This document shows, piece after piece, positions 13,201-24,725 of a stretch of 64,000 nucleotides of DNA (position 1 is its first letter; each line of letters begins with the position of its first letter). Origin of the DNA: Podospora comata. Taxonomy: Eukaryota > Ascomycota > Sordariomycetes > Sordariales > Podosporaceae. The notes below the pieces were generated by a model that had not been told where the DNA came from, did no database searches, and saw only the letters and a list, made by a program, of their open reading frames with translations. Location: assembly GCA_017354895.1 (NCBI GenBank), contig CP071493.1, positions 1,550,001 through 1,614,000 on the forward strand, given 5' to 3'. A program made the translations under genes and the position numbers.

Positions 13201-13766
13201 GCGACCTCCTCAGCATAGCAGCAATCATCGAAGGCCCCTCTCCAGAGTCAACCTCGGCGCTATCATCCAACGGCTCCGGCGAAGGCGGCTCAGAGACTTC
13301 CTCTATGGTCTCGGCCGAGATCGATGCGCCGAGCAGGTCGTTTGCTATATTGTTATTGTTGGTGACGCCTGGTTCGTTGTTGTTGTTGTTGTTGTTGTTG
13401 TTGCTGTTGTTGCGACTACCACCACTACCACCCGTGATTGCGTGATCGGGTCGAGCCGATGACGAGAGAGAGCGTGCTCGGGAGAGGAACGAGGCGCTGC
13501 GTCCGTCTTTCTTGTCTGATAGGAAGTAATCCGCGAGTTCGGCCGTGTCAGCGCGGACGGAGCGGGCTGACTGGATGTTTTCGAGGCGGGCTATCGTATG
13601 GGTTTTGTTAGTTTTACATTACAGAGGTTTGGGTGGGATAAGGGGGATAAGGGGGATAAGGGGGAATGTAAACATACCTGGGTCCCTGATTGAACCATGA
13701 ATGTAGGATCTTGTAGGCTCACGGTAGCTCACTGAACCGACAGAGGAGGAAAGAAACCTTGCATCG

Positions 13767-13798
<32 letters not shown>

Positions 13799-13999
13799 CT
13801 GCTGGTTCTGGGATGTTGGTATTGGTTCTGGGGGGGTTGAGGTTATGGTTTGGTCTTCGGGGTGATCCTGAGAGTGATTGGAGACGGTAGACGACCGTCT
13901 TCTGGCCCAGGGGGAAAACTGGCCAAAGACAGGGGAAGACATTTCTTCTGGTTCCAAAACGGTCCTAGAGACTTGCGGACTCTTTCTGGGGGCGCGCAA
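10279..13999 (-). CDS. SulP-family transporter with STAS and cyclic nucleotide-binding-like domains (Vsb1-like)
   Basis: This is a multi-pass SLC26/SulP-type transporter. In yeast the related YGR125W (Vsb1) acts at the vacuole on basic amino acids, so sulfate transport should not be assumed. Exons are 13999-13678, 13590-12739, 12685-12543, 12493-11947 and 11891-10279 (1158 aa); all four introns (49-87 bp) are GT-AG and phase-consistent. A low-complexity N-terminus of about 350 residues with two Asn tracts precedes the membrane domain (about 365-790), which contains the SulP-typical SYGMILFP. A STAS domain follows (about 840-960), then a Gln-rich linker, then a cNMP-binding-like domain (about 1040-1145, with YLLESGILRAEY and CGELPFFSETNRTA). 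The last 17 codons are Gly/Glu filler. One base earlier in another frame runs a more protein-like end that stops at 10215, so the true C-terminus may lie there (see findings). Confidence 0.88.
13379..13411 (-). repeat. Asn-coding trinucleotide tract in transporter exon 2
   Basis: A run of GTT units on the plus strand (AAC on the coding strand) encodes about nine Asn with one Ser-side interruption. It lies in the disordered N-terminal extension of the transporter. Confidence 0.8.
13631..13664 (+). repeat. GGGGGATAA tandem with G-quadruplex pattern in transporter intron 1
   Basis: Five G-runs separated by T or ATAA loops match the canonical G-quadruplex pattern on the plus strand, which is the template strand of the transporter gene. 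The repeat lies inside intron 1 (13591-13677), near its 5' splice site. Confidence 0.75.
13768..13798 (-). repeat. Asn-coding trinucleotide tract in transporter exon 1
   Basis: Ten or eleven consecutive AAC codons (GTT on the plus strand) give a poly-Asn run around residue 70 of the transporter, in its disordered N-terminus. Confidence 0.85.
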
Positions 14000-15668
14000 T
14001 CGGAGAGTACCCTAGAAGATGGGATGGGTGTATGGACGGGAATGTTCAACGATCAGGTTACCCAGAAGCGTGCATGTTGCAGATCCACCAAAAGTCAAAA
14101 CTGCAAAATGGCACTAGATCCTTGACCCCTTACTTTTCCCCAATAAGAAACCCGATGACGAGCTCAAACCGAAGGAAGTGTAGGCGCAAATGTATGTAGG
14201 TCGGCTAGGGTGTGCGGTGTTGTCCTGCAGACGGGATGTTGCGAGACCGGCCGTGGGCAGTTAAGTAGTATGCGATACACGATTGGAATAGGTAAACTCC
14301 AATGCAGGCTGAAGAGTGTATCTCGCACAAACAATATGCACTCCAATATAAGTCGCAGAGTTATTCACCGGTCGGTACTAGAAAAAAGAGTTGCAAAAAG
14401 GTCGTGTACATGAATCGAGGTCAACAGAGAAAGCGGTCGAAGACTGGAAGCGGCGGGCGGCCAGGAGGGTTCTCGACATATCACAGGACGAAAAAGGTGC
14501 TTGCAACCGGTATTTTTGTACGTTTATTTTTTCCCCACACCAGCCCCGCCAAAACTCAGGGATTCCAGCTCCAAAGCAACACTAAGGTACGTAGGAAATA
14601 AGCTATGCGCCTCGCCCAGTCGTAACGTCTTTCCAGCAGTTTTTGCGTCGCTCGTAAACGTGGTGCGTGGAGAGCCAAGAGAGGTGCCGTTTGGACCGCG
14701 CCCTCACTTACATGGTCTGGAACACGCAAAGATAGCTCTGAATGGTGGGGGCAGAAGCTTCAAAGTCGTCATTAGCCCCATGCAGGTCAACGCAAGAACA
14801 GTGCGAATTGGTTTGCTCCATCCTTCACGGGCAGCTCCGGTGCTCGCGTACCGCACCCGCTTTTCTGAGCTGGCAGCGGAGACATCCCTTATCCACCAGA
14901 GAGCTATCGAAAATGGCACAAGGAGTCTTGTGGAGATGTTTATAGTTCTGTATTTCAATCGACGATCGGTCTTGTGATGTTGTCGAGCTGTTTGAAGCTC
15001 AAATTCTCTAGTCTCTGATGGCTTTTCCTAACCCATATATGCCTTGGCACGGCACAGTATTGCCACTGTGGTCCATCGCCCCTCGACGACGACGGACGGA
15101 AAAAAAAATTGAACTCGCCATGTGAGCTGAGGCGCCAACTTCCTGCAGGCGCACACCGTGGGAGCCGTTGCGGATTGCGGCGCCTGGGTTATTGACCTGG
15201 TTGATTTCTCCAAAATTCTCCAACGTCGTATGCATGCTGTGACGGCTGCGGCATTGGCCTTCAGATGGAACGCTGAGCCCTGTTCATGCGGGAGGTTTTC
15301 TAACCCTCATGCCGAGTTTGATGATTTCAGCTCTGCCAGAGGCTCTCTGATATTGATTTCCGCTTCCCTGACTGGAACCGGAAGGCCACCTTTTGCCGTC
15401 ATGGTGGTGCGAACTTTCGTCATGATTTGGTGGGACAAGAGGGACGATGGGAGTCTCGGGTGGTAAAAGACCGTGGCCTCGTGAACACCGCTCGGGACCG
15501 TCCTATCTTTCTTCCCCAGACAGTGATCATGGCGAGGAAAATAGCGATGGGAGTACTTCCGAGGGACCGTCGCATACTGGGCAATTTGGCCCTGCATCTG
15601 TTTTGACCTGCAAAATCGTGATCATGTTGGACTCTTACATGATACTCTTGCACTTCGCCCACGCCCCC
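14000..15668. other. Intergenic region, no gene recognised
   Basis: This stretch lies between the transporter start and the psf1 stop. Frames of up to 158 codons (14501-14977 plus) have no domain and their composition looks noncoding. It probably holds the transporter promoter and the psf1 3' flank. Confidence 0.55.
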
Positions 15669-16435
15669 TCAGCCAAGCTTCTGAAGGTAGCCCTGGGCGA
15701 TCAGGCGCTCAACATCTCCTTGCCGAACATAGAACTGGCTGTTCTTGGTGAGATTGATAGCCCTACGCGGTTGTTAGTCTCATGACATGCATGCGGGACC
15801 ATCCGCGGAGAACAGCATGCCTACCCGTATTCGGTCTGGATCTCCCCTGCATCTTTGAGCACCCGAACGTCAATGAAGAGATCTCTGGGCGGCTCAAGGC
15901 TGCCAGTTAAGTCAATATCTGTCCACTGGCCCTTGTAGGCCGCGAGGAGGTCGCCGTATTGTCGAACGTAGTCCTCCTCTTGTGGGCTCAGACTGCTACT
16001 CGCCCCACCATCGGCCGCGGCAGTTGCGCCATTGGCACCACCTCCCGCTTGCTGGCCAGCGAGGTCCAGGACATCTGATCCATTCCATACCAGCTCCTCC
16101 AGCTTATTTGTCCTGGTGCGGTGGTAGGCAAGGAGGCACCGCTTGTTTCTCCGCATAGACAGATGGTTGACCAGTAGGGTGCAAGCCGTGGACTGGTCTG
16201 CAGAGGGGTCAAATGACCCCTGAAAAGGTTCGAGGAGGCTGGCCACGTCCTTGTCCAAATCTCGCACCTCACGTGTCACGGCGCGGACGAGCTCTGTCTG
16301 GTATGGTGGCAGGTGGGCGAGGTTCTGCATGCGTTTGGCGTGTTGCACCTATCAGATGTGTGAGTGGGTGTTAAAGTCACTGATGAGACGTTTCTCACTT
16401 ACCAATTTGTTGCCCTGATCTCCGTACATCGGCAT
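15669..16435 (-). CDS. DNA replication complex GINS subunit Psf1
   Basis: Psf1 is one of four subunits of GINS, which with Cdc45 and Mcm2-7 forms the CMG replicative helicase in the nucleus. Exons are 16435-16403, 16348-15825 and 15762-15669, joined by introns of 54 and 62 bp, giving 216 aa, the usual length. Exon 1 encodes only MPMYGDQGNKL. The helical A domain follows (VQHAKRMQNL, then TELVRAVTREVRDLDKDV), with the conserved NKRCLLAYHRTR around residue 85-95. The short C-terminal B domain carries IDVRVLKDAGEIQTEYG, spliced to AINLTKNSQFYVRQGDVERL and ending in YLQKLG. A low-complexity Gly/Ala/Ser insert sits between the domains. The gene is divergent from hsp78. Confidence 0.93.
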
Positions 16436-17767
16436 CTTGAATAAGTTGGCGAGTTTTATTTGGAGTCGTAGTGAGAAGTAAGAGATTTGGCTCAAGTGAA
16501 AGGCTCCTCTAGATTTTGTTGTACTTGGTTGTGAGAAGAAGAGTGGTGAGAGTGAGAAACCAAGTGGAAGTCGCGCCGCGTCGGGCTCCCATTTAGGTGG
16601 TCTGTGTAAGAGACATGATTGGGTATTTGACGCGATAGTCCCACTTTAATTGAACCTCGACGATCTTCAGTGTGAAGATATCAGATGAGCAATGAAAACA
16701 GTCTTCGAGGTCTATTGCTCTCAGGCAAGGTTGAGATAGATTTGCGTATACATAGAGATTTGGATTCGACTACTGCCAACTATGTTGGTCACTGGCAAAG
16801 TCTCGGCAAAGTCCAGAGAACGATAATTGACATACGAGGACATTGGTCTGGAGGTCCTCAAATCACTAGTCATGAGACGAAGTTTGTGACTTCAAAAATG
16901 TATTTCTTCTATAACCATGACACATCCAAGCTAGCCGAAAGATCACACACAGGCATGTGTCAACCAAAACTAGATTCTTTTGCCACGACGAGCACTCAAT
17001 CTCGGTAGCTTTCTCGACTTCGTGATGACTTGATAATCGGATCTCTGAACAAATCGTTCGTCTGATTTGACCCTCGATAGTCTTGTTCTTACTATGGAAG
17101 CAACATGTTAGCACGAAGCTTTAGATCTTGCTAACGAGTATTGCGACAGAGAGTAGGTATCAAGTCAGAACGCATTTGCATGCTGGGTTTCGTCGTCATC
17201 TGCGGGGTCTTAAGCCGCTAGGCAACACGGACCAAAATTGATCATCATGAGAGAAGGAGAGGTAAAAGAGCAAGGAAGGTGCTGATAACTTACCCATACG
17301 ACAGTGTCACGACTGCTGCTGGCAATGCGATATTCATCTGTTGCAATTGACAGCAGCAGTCACCCAGAAGACCGTTGAAGCCATCCAGGTCAAAAAAATT
17401 CTAGAGGTCAAAGTGGAAATGTCGGTCGCGACTCCAGAAAAAATGTTACCAGGAAGAATTTGTCGAAACTTCGAAATTGCAGCTTAAAAAAACAGAATGC
17501 TGGTGCACAGACCACACAAGCTCAATATCCACTTGTTGCAGCATTAAGCTCCGATAAGATAAAAGCCTTTATGTGGGGCCATGATGGAATCACCGAGAGC
17601 TTTCGAGCTCCCAGACTGAGCTGCTCTATCAGTAAACAGACTTGCCACTGGTGTCTGTCTACAAAGACGTTAAATTCAACGGGAGGCTCGGTCGGCAAAC
17701 CCAATTTGAACTCTGTTGCCCGGCGACAACAACGTTGGAAAACGCTAAACATACAAAACAAATCACC
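16436..17767. other. Divergent intergenic region between psf1 and hsp78
   Basis: This 1.3-kb stretch separates two head-to-head genes and should hold both promoters. A frame at 16685-17008 (107 codons) has no recognisable domain. The DNA is somewhat more AT-rich than its surroundings. A short heat-shock-element-like motif is listed separately. Confidence 0.55.
17464..17473 (+). promoter_or_regulatory. Possible partial heat shock element upstream of hsp78
   Basis: The sequence cGAAa cTTCg gives two inverted nGAAn units in the spacing Hsf1 uses. The unit before it (TTTGT) is one base off and the unit after it does not match. It lies about 300 bp before the hsp78 start. Two units alone are common by chance, so this is only a candidate. 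Confidence 0.28.
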
Positions 17768-20176
17768 ATGCAAGCACGATCACGGCTACTAACAGCAGCC
17801 TCTCGGCGCATGGCTGCCGTGTCGAGGGGGGCTACCCGACAGCGACAATTTCCCCAAGCCCTCGCTACAAGCACACCGCAGACGGCAGCTCTGGTAAACT
17901 CACTACGGCTCGTGCCATCTGTGGCAGCTCGGCACTATTCCAATGGCAGACCGCACCCACCGGGCGGTACTCACCGCATGAACATGGGAGGCGAGCCGGA
18001 GAAGCCTGCTCTGGAACAATACGGCGTTGACTTGACGGCAAAGGCAAGGGATGGAAAGCTTGATCCCGTTATTGGCAGATCGGCCGAGATTCAGCGAACG
18101 ATACAAATTCTATCGAGAAGGACAAAGAACAACCCGGTGCTTATCGGTAATGCTGGTGTAGGCAAGACGGCGATTCTGGAGGGGCTGGCCCTGGAAATCG
18201 TACGGGGGGCTGTTCCGGAGAGCATCAAGAACAAAAGGGTCATCAGTCTGGACCTTGGCTCGCTCATCGCGGGAGCCAAGTTCAGGGGTGACTTTGAGGA
18301 GAGGTTGAAGAAGGTGTTGACCGAGGTGGAACAGGCGAATGGGGAAGTTATCCTCTTCATCGATGAGCTTCACACCCTTCTAGGTCTTGGAAAGGCCGAA
18401 GGGTCTATCGACGCTTCTAATCTCTTGAAACCCGCCCTTTCAAGAGGTGAGCTTCAGTGCTGCGGCGCTACGACCCTCGCGGAATACCGTCTAATCGAAA
18501 AGGACGTCGCTCTCGCGCGGAGATTCCAACCCATCATTGTCAGCGAGCCAACAGTCCAAGATACTATCAGCATTCTGCGAGGTATCAAGGACAAGTACGA
18601 GGTGCACCATGGTGTCCGCATCACTGACGGTGCCCTGGTCGCCGCAGCTACTTATTCCAACCGCTACATCACCGACCGTTTCCTCCCAGACAAGGCAATC
18701 GACCTGATGGACGAGGCAGCAAGCTCTCTCAGACTGCAGCAAGAGAGCAAGCCAGACGACATCCAACGCCTCGACCAAAAGATCATGACCATCCAGATCG
18801 AGCTCGAAAGCTTGCGCAAGGAAAAGGACATTGCAAGCAAGGAACGACGTGAAAAACTCGAGGCCGATCTGAAGACGTACGAAGATGAAGTCAAGGTCCT
18901 GACCGAGAAGTGGGAAAAGGAAAAGTCCGAGCTCGACGCCATCAAGCAAGCCCAAGCCGAGCTTGACAGAGCCAGAGTCGAACTTGAAGTTGCCCAACGC
19001 GTTGGCAATTTTGGCCGCGCATCGGAGCTCCGCTTCGGCATCATCCCTCAGCTGGAACAAAAGCTCCCCAAGGAAGACGAGAAGAAGAGCGAGACGACCC
19101 TGATCCATGACTCTGTCACGGCAGATGACATCGCCAACGTCGTGTCCCGCATCACGGGCATCCCAATTTCCAAGCTCACCTCTGGCCACACCGAACGCCT
19201 GATCCACATGGAGGACATCCTCCGGGAATCCATCCGCGGCCAAGACGAAGCCCTCAAAGCCGTCGCCGACGCCGTCCGGATGCAGCGCGCCGGACTCAGC
19301 GGGGAGAACCGCCCCCTGGCATCCTTCTTCTTCTTGGGGCCTACCGGTGTAGGCAAAACAGAACTCTGCAAGAAACTAGCCGGTTTCCTCTTCTCGACCG
19401 AGTCGGCCGTAGTCAGGTTTGACATGTCGGAGTTCCAGGAGAAGCACACGATTTCTCGTCTGATCGGTGCTCCCTCTGGATACGTCGGGTACGAGGACGC
19501 GGGTCAGCTCACGGAAGCCGTCAGGAGGAAACCCTACGCCGTCCTCCTCTTTGATGAATTTGAAAAAGCCCACCGTGACATCTCGGCTCTGCTCCTCCAA
19601 GTCCTCGACGAAGGCTACCTCACCGACGCCCAGGGCCACAAGGTCGACTTTAAGAATACCATCATCGTGCTCACCTCCAACCTGGGCGCTGAGATCCTGG
19701 TGGGAGCGGACATGCTCCACCCTTACAAGGAGACTCCGGACGGGGACATCCACCCCGACGTCAAACGTGCCGTCATGGACGTTGTTCACTCCCAATACCC
19801 GCCCGAGTTCCTCAACAGGATCGACAGCTTTATTATTTTCAAGAGGCTGGCGCTGGAGGCGCTGAGGGATATTGTGGATATTCGGCTGAAGGAGCTGCAG
19901 CAGAGGCTGGACGACAGACGGATCACGCTCGAGGTTCCGGGGGATGTGAGGCAGTGGTTGGCGGAGAGGGGGTATGATCCCAAGTTTGGGGCGAGGCCGC
20001 TGAACAGGTTGATCACGACGGAGATTGGGAACGGGCTGGCGGATAAGATTATCAGGGGGGAGATTAGGAAGGGAGATCATGCGGTTGTGAGGGTGAATGA
20101 GGAGAAGACGGGGTTGGTGATTGAGGGGCAGCCTGGGAAGGGGGAGGAGGGTCGAAAGGAGGAGGGGGAGAAGTAA
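17768..20176 (+). CDS. Mitochondrial Hsp100 disaggregase Hsp78 (ClpB type)
   Basis: Hsp78 is an AAA+ hexamer of the mitochondrial matrix that resolubilises aggregates with mtHsp70. The frame is intronless and encodes 802 aa (yeast Hsp78 is 811). I chose the ATG at 17768 (context CACCATGC) over an upstream in-frame ATG because it begins an Arg/Ser/Ala-rich presequence ([20 protein letters not shown]). The bacterial Clp N-domain is absent, as is normal for Hsp78. NBD1 has Walker A GNAGVGKT (127-134) and sensor [10 protein letters not shown] charged middle-domain coiled coil follows (about 370-470). NBD2 has GPTGVGKT (about 524-531) and ends with [10 protein letters not shown]. The C-terminus is Glu/Lys/Gly-rich. 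No key residue is missing. Confidence 0.97.
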   Translation: MQARSRLLTAASRRMAAVSRGATRQRQFPQALATSTPQTAALVNSLRLVPSVAARHYSNGRPHPPGGTHRMNMGGEPEKPALEQYGVDLTAKARDGKLDPVIGRSAEIQRTIQILSRRTKNNPVLIGNAGVGKTAILEGLALEIVRGAVPESIKNKRVISLDLGSLIAGAKFRGDFEERLKKVLTEVEQANGEVILFIDELHTLLGLGKAEGSIDASNLLKPALSRGELQCCGATTLAEYRLIEKDVALARRFQPIIVSEPTVQDTISILRGIKDKYEVHHGVRITDGALVAAATYSNRYITDRFLPDKAIDLMDEAASSLRLQQESKPDDIQRLDQKIMTIQIELESLRKEKDIASKERREKLEADLKTYEDEVKVLTEKWEKEKSELDAIKQAQAELDRARVELEVAQRVGNFGRASELRFGIIPQLEQKLPKEDEKKSETTLIHDSVTADDIANVVSRITGIPISKLTSGHTERLIHMEDILRESIRGQDEALKAVADAVRMQRAGLSGENRPLASFFFLGPTGVGKTELCKKLAGFLFSTESAVVRFDMSEFQEKHTISRLIGAPSGYVGYEDAGQLTEAVRRKPYAVLLFDEFEKAHRDISALLLQVLDEGYLTDAQGHKVDFKNTIIVLTSNLGAEILVGADMLHPYKETPDGDIHPDVKRAVMDVVHSQYPPEFLNRIDSFIIFKRLALEALRDIVDIRLKELQQRLDDRRITLEVPGDVRQWLAERGYDPKFGARPLNRLITTEIGNGLADKIIRGEIRKGDHAVVRVNEEKTGLVIEGQPGKGEEGRKEEGEK

Positions 20177-20949
20177 ACAACAGTTGTGGGTAAAGGGGAG
20201 AAAAGTGTAAGTTTGTTGTGCAAGAAAAGTTACAGATGAAGACGCCGCTCCATCGTTTAACAGGAGATTAGGGGGGCGTGTCCATGCATGAGTTATGGCG
20301 CTGGGAATGTATACCATGGTAGCATTTTGGAAGGGGGTGGTTTGGTTTTCGGACTTTGTATATTTTTGTATCATCATATTGTAGATTGGGAAATGAGACA
20401 TGAGAACACGCTGTGAATATTTTCCCTTGCCCTTGTAAATTCTGGTGGACGACACTTGGGGTTTTAGTTGTGCTCCACAAAGTACCTCAAGACATAAGAA
20501 TGAGCAAACAATGTGACAAGACAACCCTTCTTTGTGCCTCCCAACCCTCACCGCGAGCAACCACCCTCACGCTCACCTGCCCCATTTCGTCTTGAATAAA
20601 CCAGACAAAGAAAGCTCGATCCAAACTATGGAACCAACTGGAGCTCGAAACCAATACCTGGAGCTAGCCAGTCAATTGCAGATGACGAACCCATCTTTGT
20701 GTTGCGTGTGACACATCTAGGTAAACTTGAACCGCCGCCAGATGATGCCCAACTGTTACGTACGCTCACCTAGGCAACACTATTGCCATCACACAATTCC
20801 TCATTTCGTTTGCACCATCCCAGCGTTATAAGCAAAACACAAATCGCATTACACCAAGCATGCTAGAGTACTCATAACAATCGTGTATAGGAGAGAGAAA
20901 CAGAAGAGGGAAAAGCCAAGACTGGAAAAACGGAAAATCAAATTGATGA
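20177..20949. other. Intergenic region downstream of hsp78
   Basis: This is the 3' flank of hsp78 and probably the 3' region of a gene on the minus strand. I see no coding sequence other than the antisense shadow of hsp78. Confidence 0.5.
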
Positions 20950-21273
20950 TTAGCAACTGTGTTTACAACTCCCGTAACACTCCTTGCACGCCCACCACTT
21001 CTCCCGAACAAAAACAACATCCATAACTTCCTCCCCGCTGTATAACGTATTCCCCCTTTTCATCCCTTCGCATCCTCGGCATATCATCAGACGTAGACGT
21101 GGAGAGCCAGGTTGAGAAGGAGTCGGGGCGTTCGGGGAAGTAGCAGATGGACTGTTGTTCTCTCCTGATGATGTATCAAATTGTACAAGATTCCAAGCCA
21201 ATACGCCCCCTGTCTTTCCGAAAAGTGACCAAGTTTGAAAGAGAGTGTCGATTCTCCCTCTGCATCTTCTCAT
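20950..21273 (-). CDS. Possible small cysteine-rich protein (unrecognised)
   Basis: A 107-codon frame starts with ATG and ends 150 bp downstream of arf1 on the same strand. I do not recognise the family. The first half is Ser/Pro/Asn-rich; the last 45 residues hold LMICRGC, then VVFVREKWWACKEC and a final GSCKHSC. Two CxxC pairs and two further Cys could bind zinc. The contrast between a low-complexity half and a Cys/Trp-patterned half looks like a real small protein, but it may also be open by chance in the arf1 3' flank. A longer gene with an upstream exon is possible. Confidence 0.3.
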   Translation of the reverse strand: MRRCRGRIDTLFQTWSLFGKTGGVLAWNLVQFDTSSGENNSPSATSPNAPTPSQPGSPRLRLMICRGCEGMKRGNTLYSGEEVMDVVFVREKWWACKECYGSCKHSC

Positions 21274-21424
21274 CGTGAACGGCCGTCACCACAGAGGCAG
21301 CAACCGCCGTGTGTAATGTTCATGGACCAGTCGATCGTCTAAAATTGGGTATATTTGAGAGCACAATCGAACCATGCTTGACTGACCGGTGAAGGGGACC
21401 GGCCTGTGGTGTTCTGCGTTACAT

Positions 21425-23493
<2,069 letters not shown>

Positions 23494-24176
23494 ATGTTTC
23501 TGCGCACAGCAGCCAAGCTGCTGCTCTCAGCCAGCGTGCTGGTGAGCTCAGCTCTTGCACACAACATCCAGCTCCCAGCCCACGGGCGCGAATGCTTCCA
23601 CGAGAACCTGCACCGCGATGACAGGATGACGGTCACTTTCCAAGTTGGCGACAGGGAGTTCGGAAGCTCTGGAAATCTTGATATTGATTTCTGGGTATGT
23701 CTTGGTTCTCAATGGGCGGAAGGGGGAGCAGCCGACTAACCAAGTTTTGTTTTGATCCACAGATCACCAACCCTGTCGGCGGATTTGAAGTGAACGAAAA
23801 GTCCATCTCCAACGGCGACTTCTCCTTCGAGGCCAAGCATGACGGCAAGTACCTGTACTGCTTCGGCAACGAGCACTGGGGTGCCCACTCCAAAGAGGTC
23901 TCCTTCAACGTTCACGGCATCGTCTACGTCTCCGAGGCCGATGCCCCCCAGGATCCCCTCGAGGTGGAGGTGCGCAAGCTGTCAGAAATGCTGGAGCGGG
24001 TCAAGGATGAGCAGGGCTATATCATTGTTCGTGAGCGCACCCACCGTAACACGGCCGAGAGCACCAACAGCAGAGTCAAGTGGTGGAACTTGTTTGTTAT
24101 CGGTATTGTCGTTGGCGAGAGCGTCTTTCAGGTCTGGTGGCTCAGGAGATTCTTTGAGGTCAAGCGGGTTGTTTAA
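23494..24176 (+). CDS. p24-beta cargo receptor Emp24
   Basis: Emp24 is a type I membrane protein of COPII and COPI vesicles that sorts GPI-anchored and other cargo between ER and Golgi. Exons are 23494-23694 and 23763-24176 with a 68-bp intron (branch GACTAAC), giving 204 aa. A signal peptide of about 22 residues is followed by the mature start HNIQLPAHGRECF. The GOLD domain covers about residues 30-115 and has its two Cys. A short coiled coil leads to the strongly conserved VRERTHRNTAESTNSRVKWW, then one membrane segment and the cytosolic tail RRFFEVKRVV with the paired Phe used for coat binding. The THRNTAEST block and tail match Emp24 rather than Erv25 or the Erp proteins. Confidence 0.93.
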
Positions 24177-24725
24177 GGAGGAGGCAAAGCCTCGGGGTTT
24201 GCATTGCTCGAATAAATGCATATATACATACACCTTTACTACACGGGTTATCCATATTTTGGGCGCAAGATCTGGCGGTGCGGAATACGAAAGTGGATTC
24301 AGGGGTAATTTTGTCTTTGGGGCTCATGAAGCACAGCAATGGTTTGATGTAAGAAGGAGAGGGTGTACAGTCACTGTCTGCCATGAAGGCACAGGTGCTT
24401 GTAGATGCAATGTCACGATAATTCATGATCTACCACTTTGTTTTTGGTTTCGGAGCGCTGCTGATCGCATGGAGTGCCCAGTGGCTAGAAAAGGCCGTCT
24501 CTTTTCACTGGTCACGCTGCTGGACCATCAGTCAAACAAGCATTTTCAATCATGTACAGCAGATTCATTCATCTACTCGTCTAGAAACAGATCTTTGCTC
24601 ATGCTCTTCATATGCCAACAGAAGCAGGTAAACCAATTATATCCCCAACGCCGTCGGAAACCCAACCAAAGTAGGTAATCAAGGAAACCACCCATGTATA
24701 ATATCCTCCCCTCTCCATGGGTATC
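24177..24725. other. Convergent 3' flank between emp24 and DUF3405 gene
   Basis: This 549-bp gap joins two 3' ends. I see no coding sequence in it; it should hold both 3' untranslated regions and poly(A) sites. Confidence 0.6.

Noticed and set aside
14501-14977. A 158-codon plus-strand frame between the transporter and psf1
   Set aside because: No domain, no coding-like periodicity by eye and no sign of flanking exons.
19376-20560. A 394-codon open frame on the minus strand
   Set aside because: It is the antisense shadow of hsp78 and its 3' flank, with no domain of its own.
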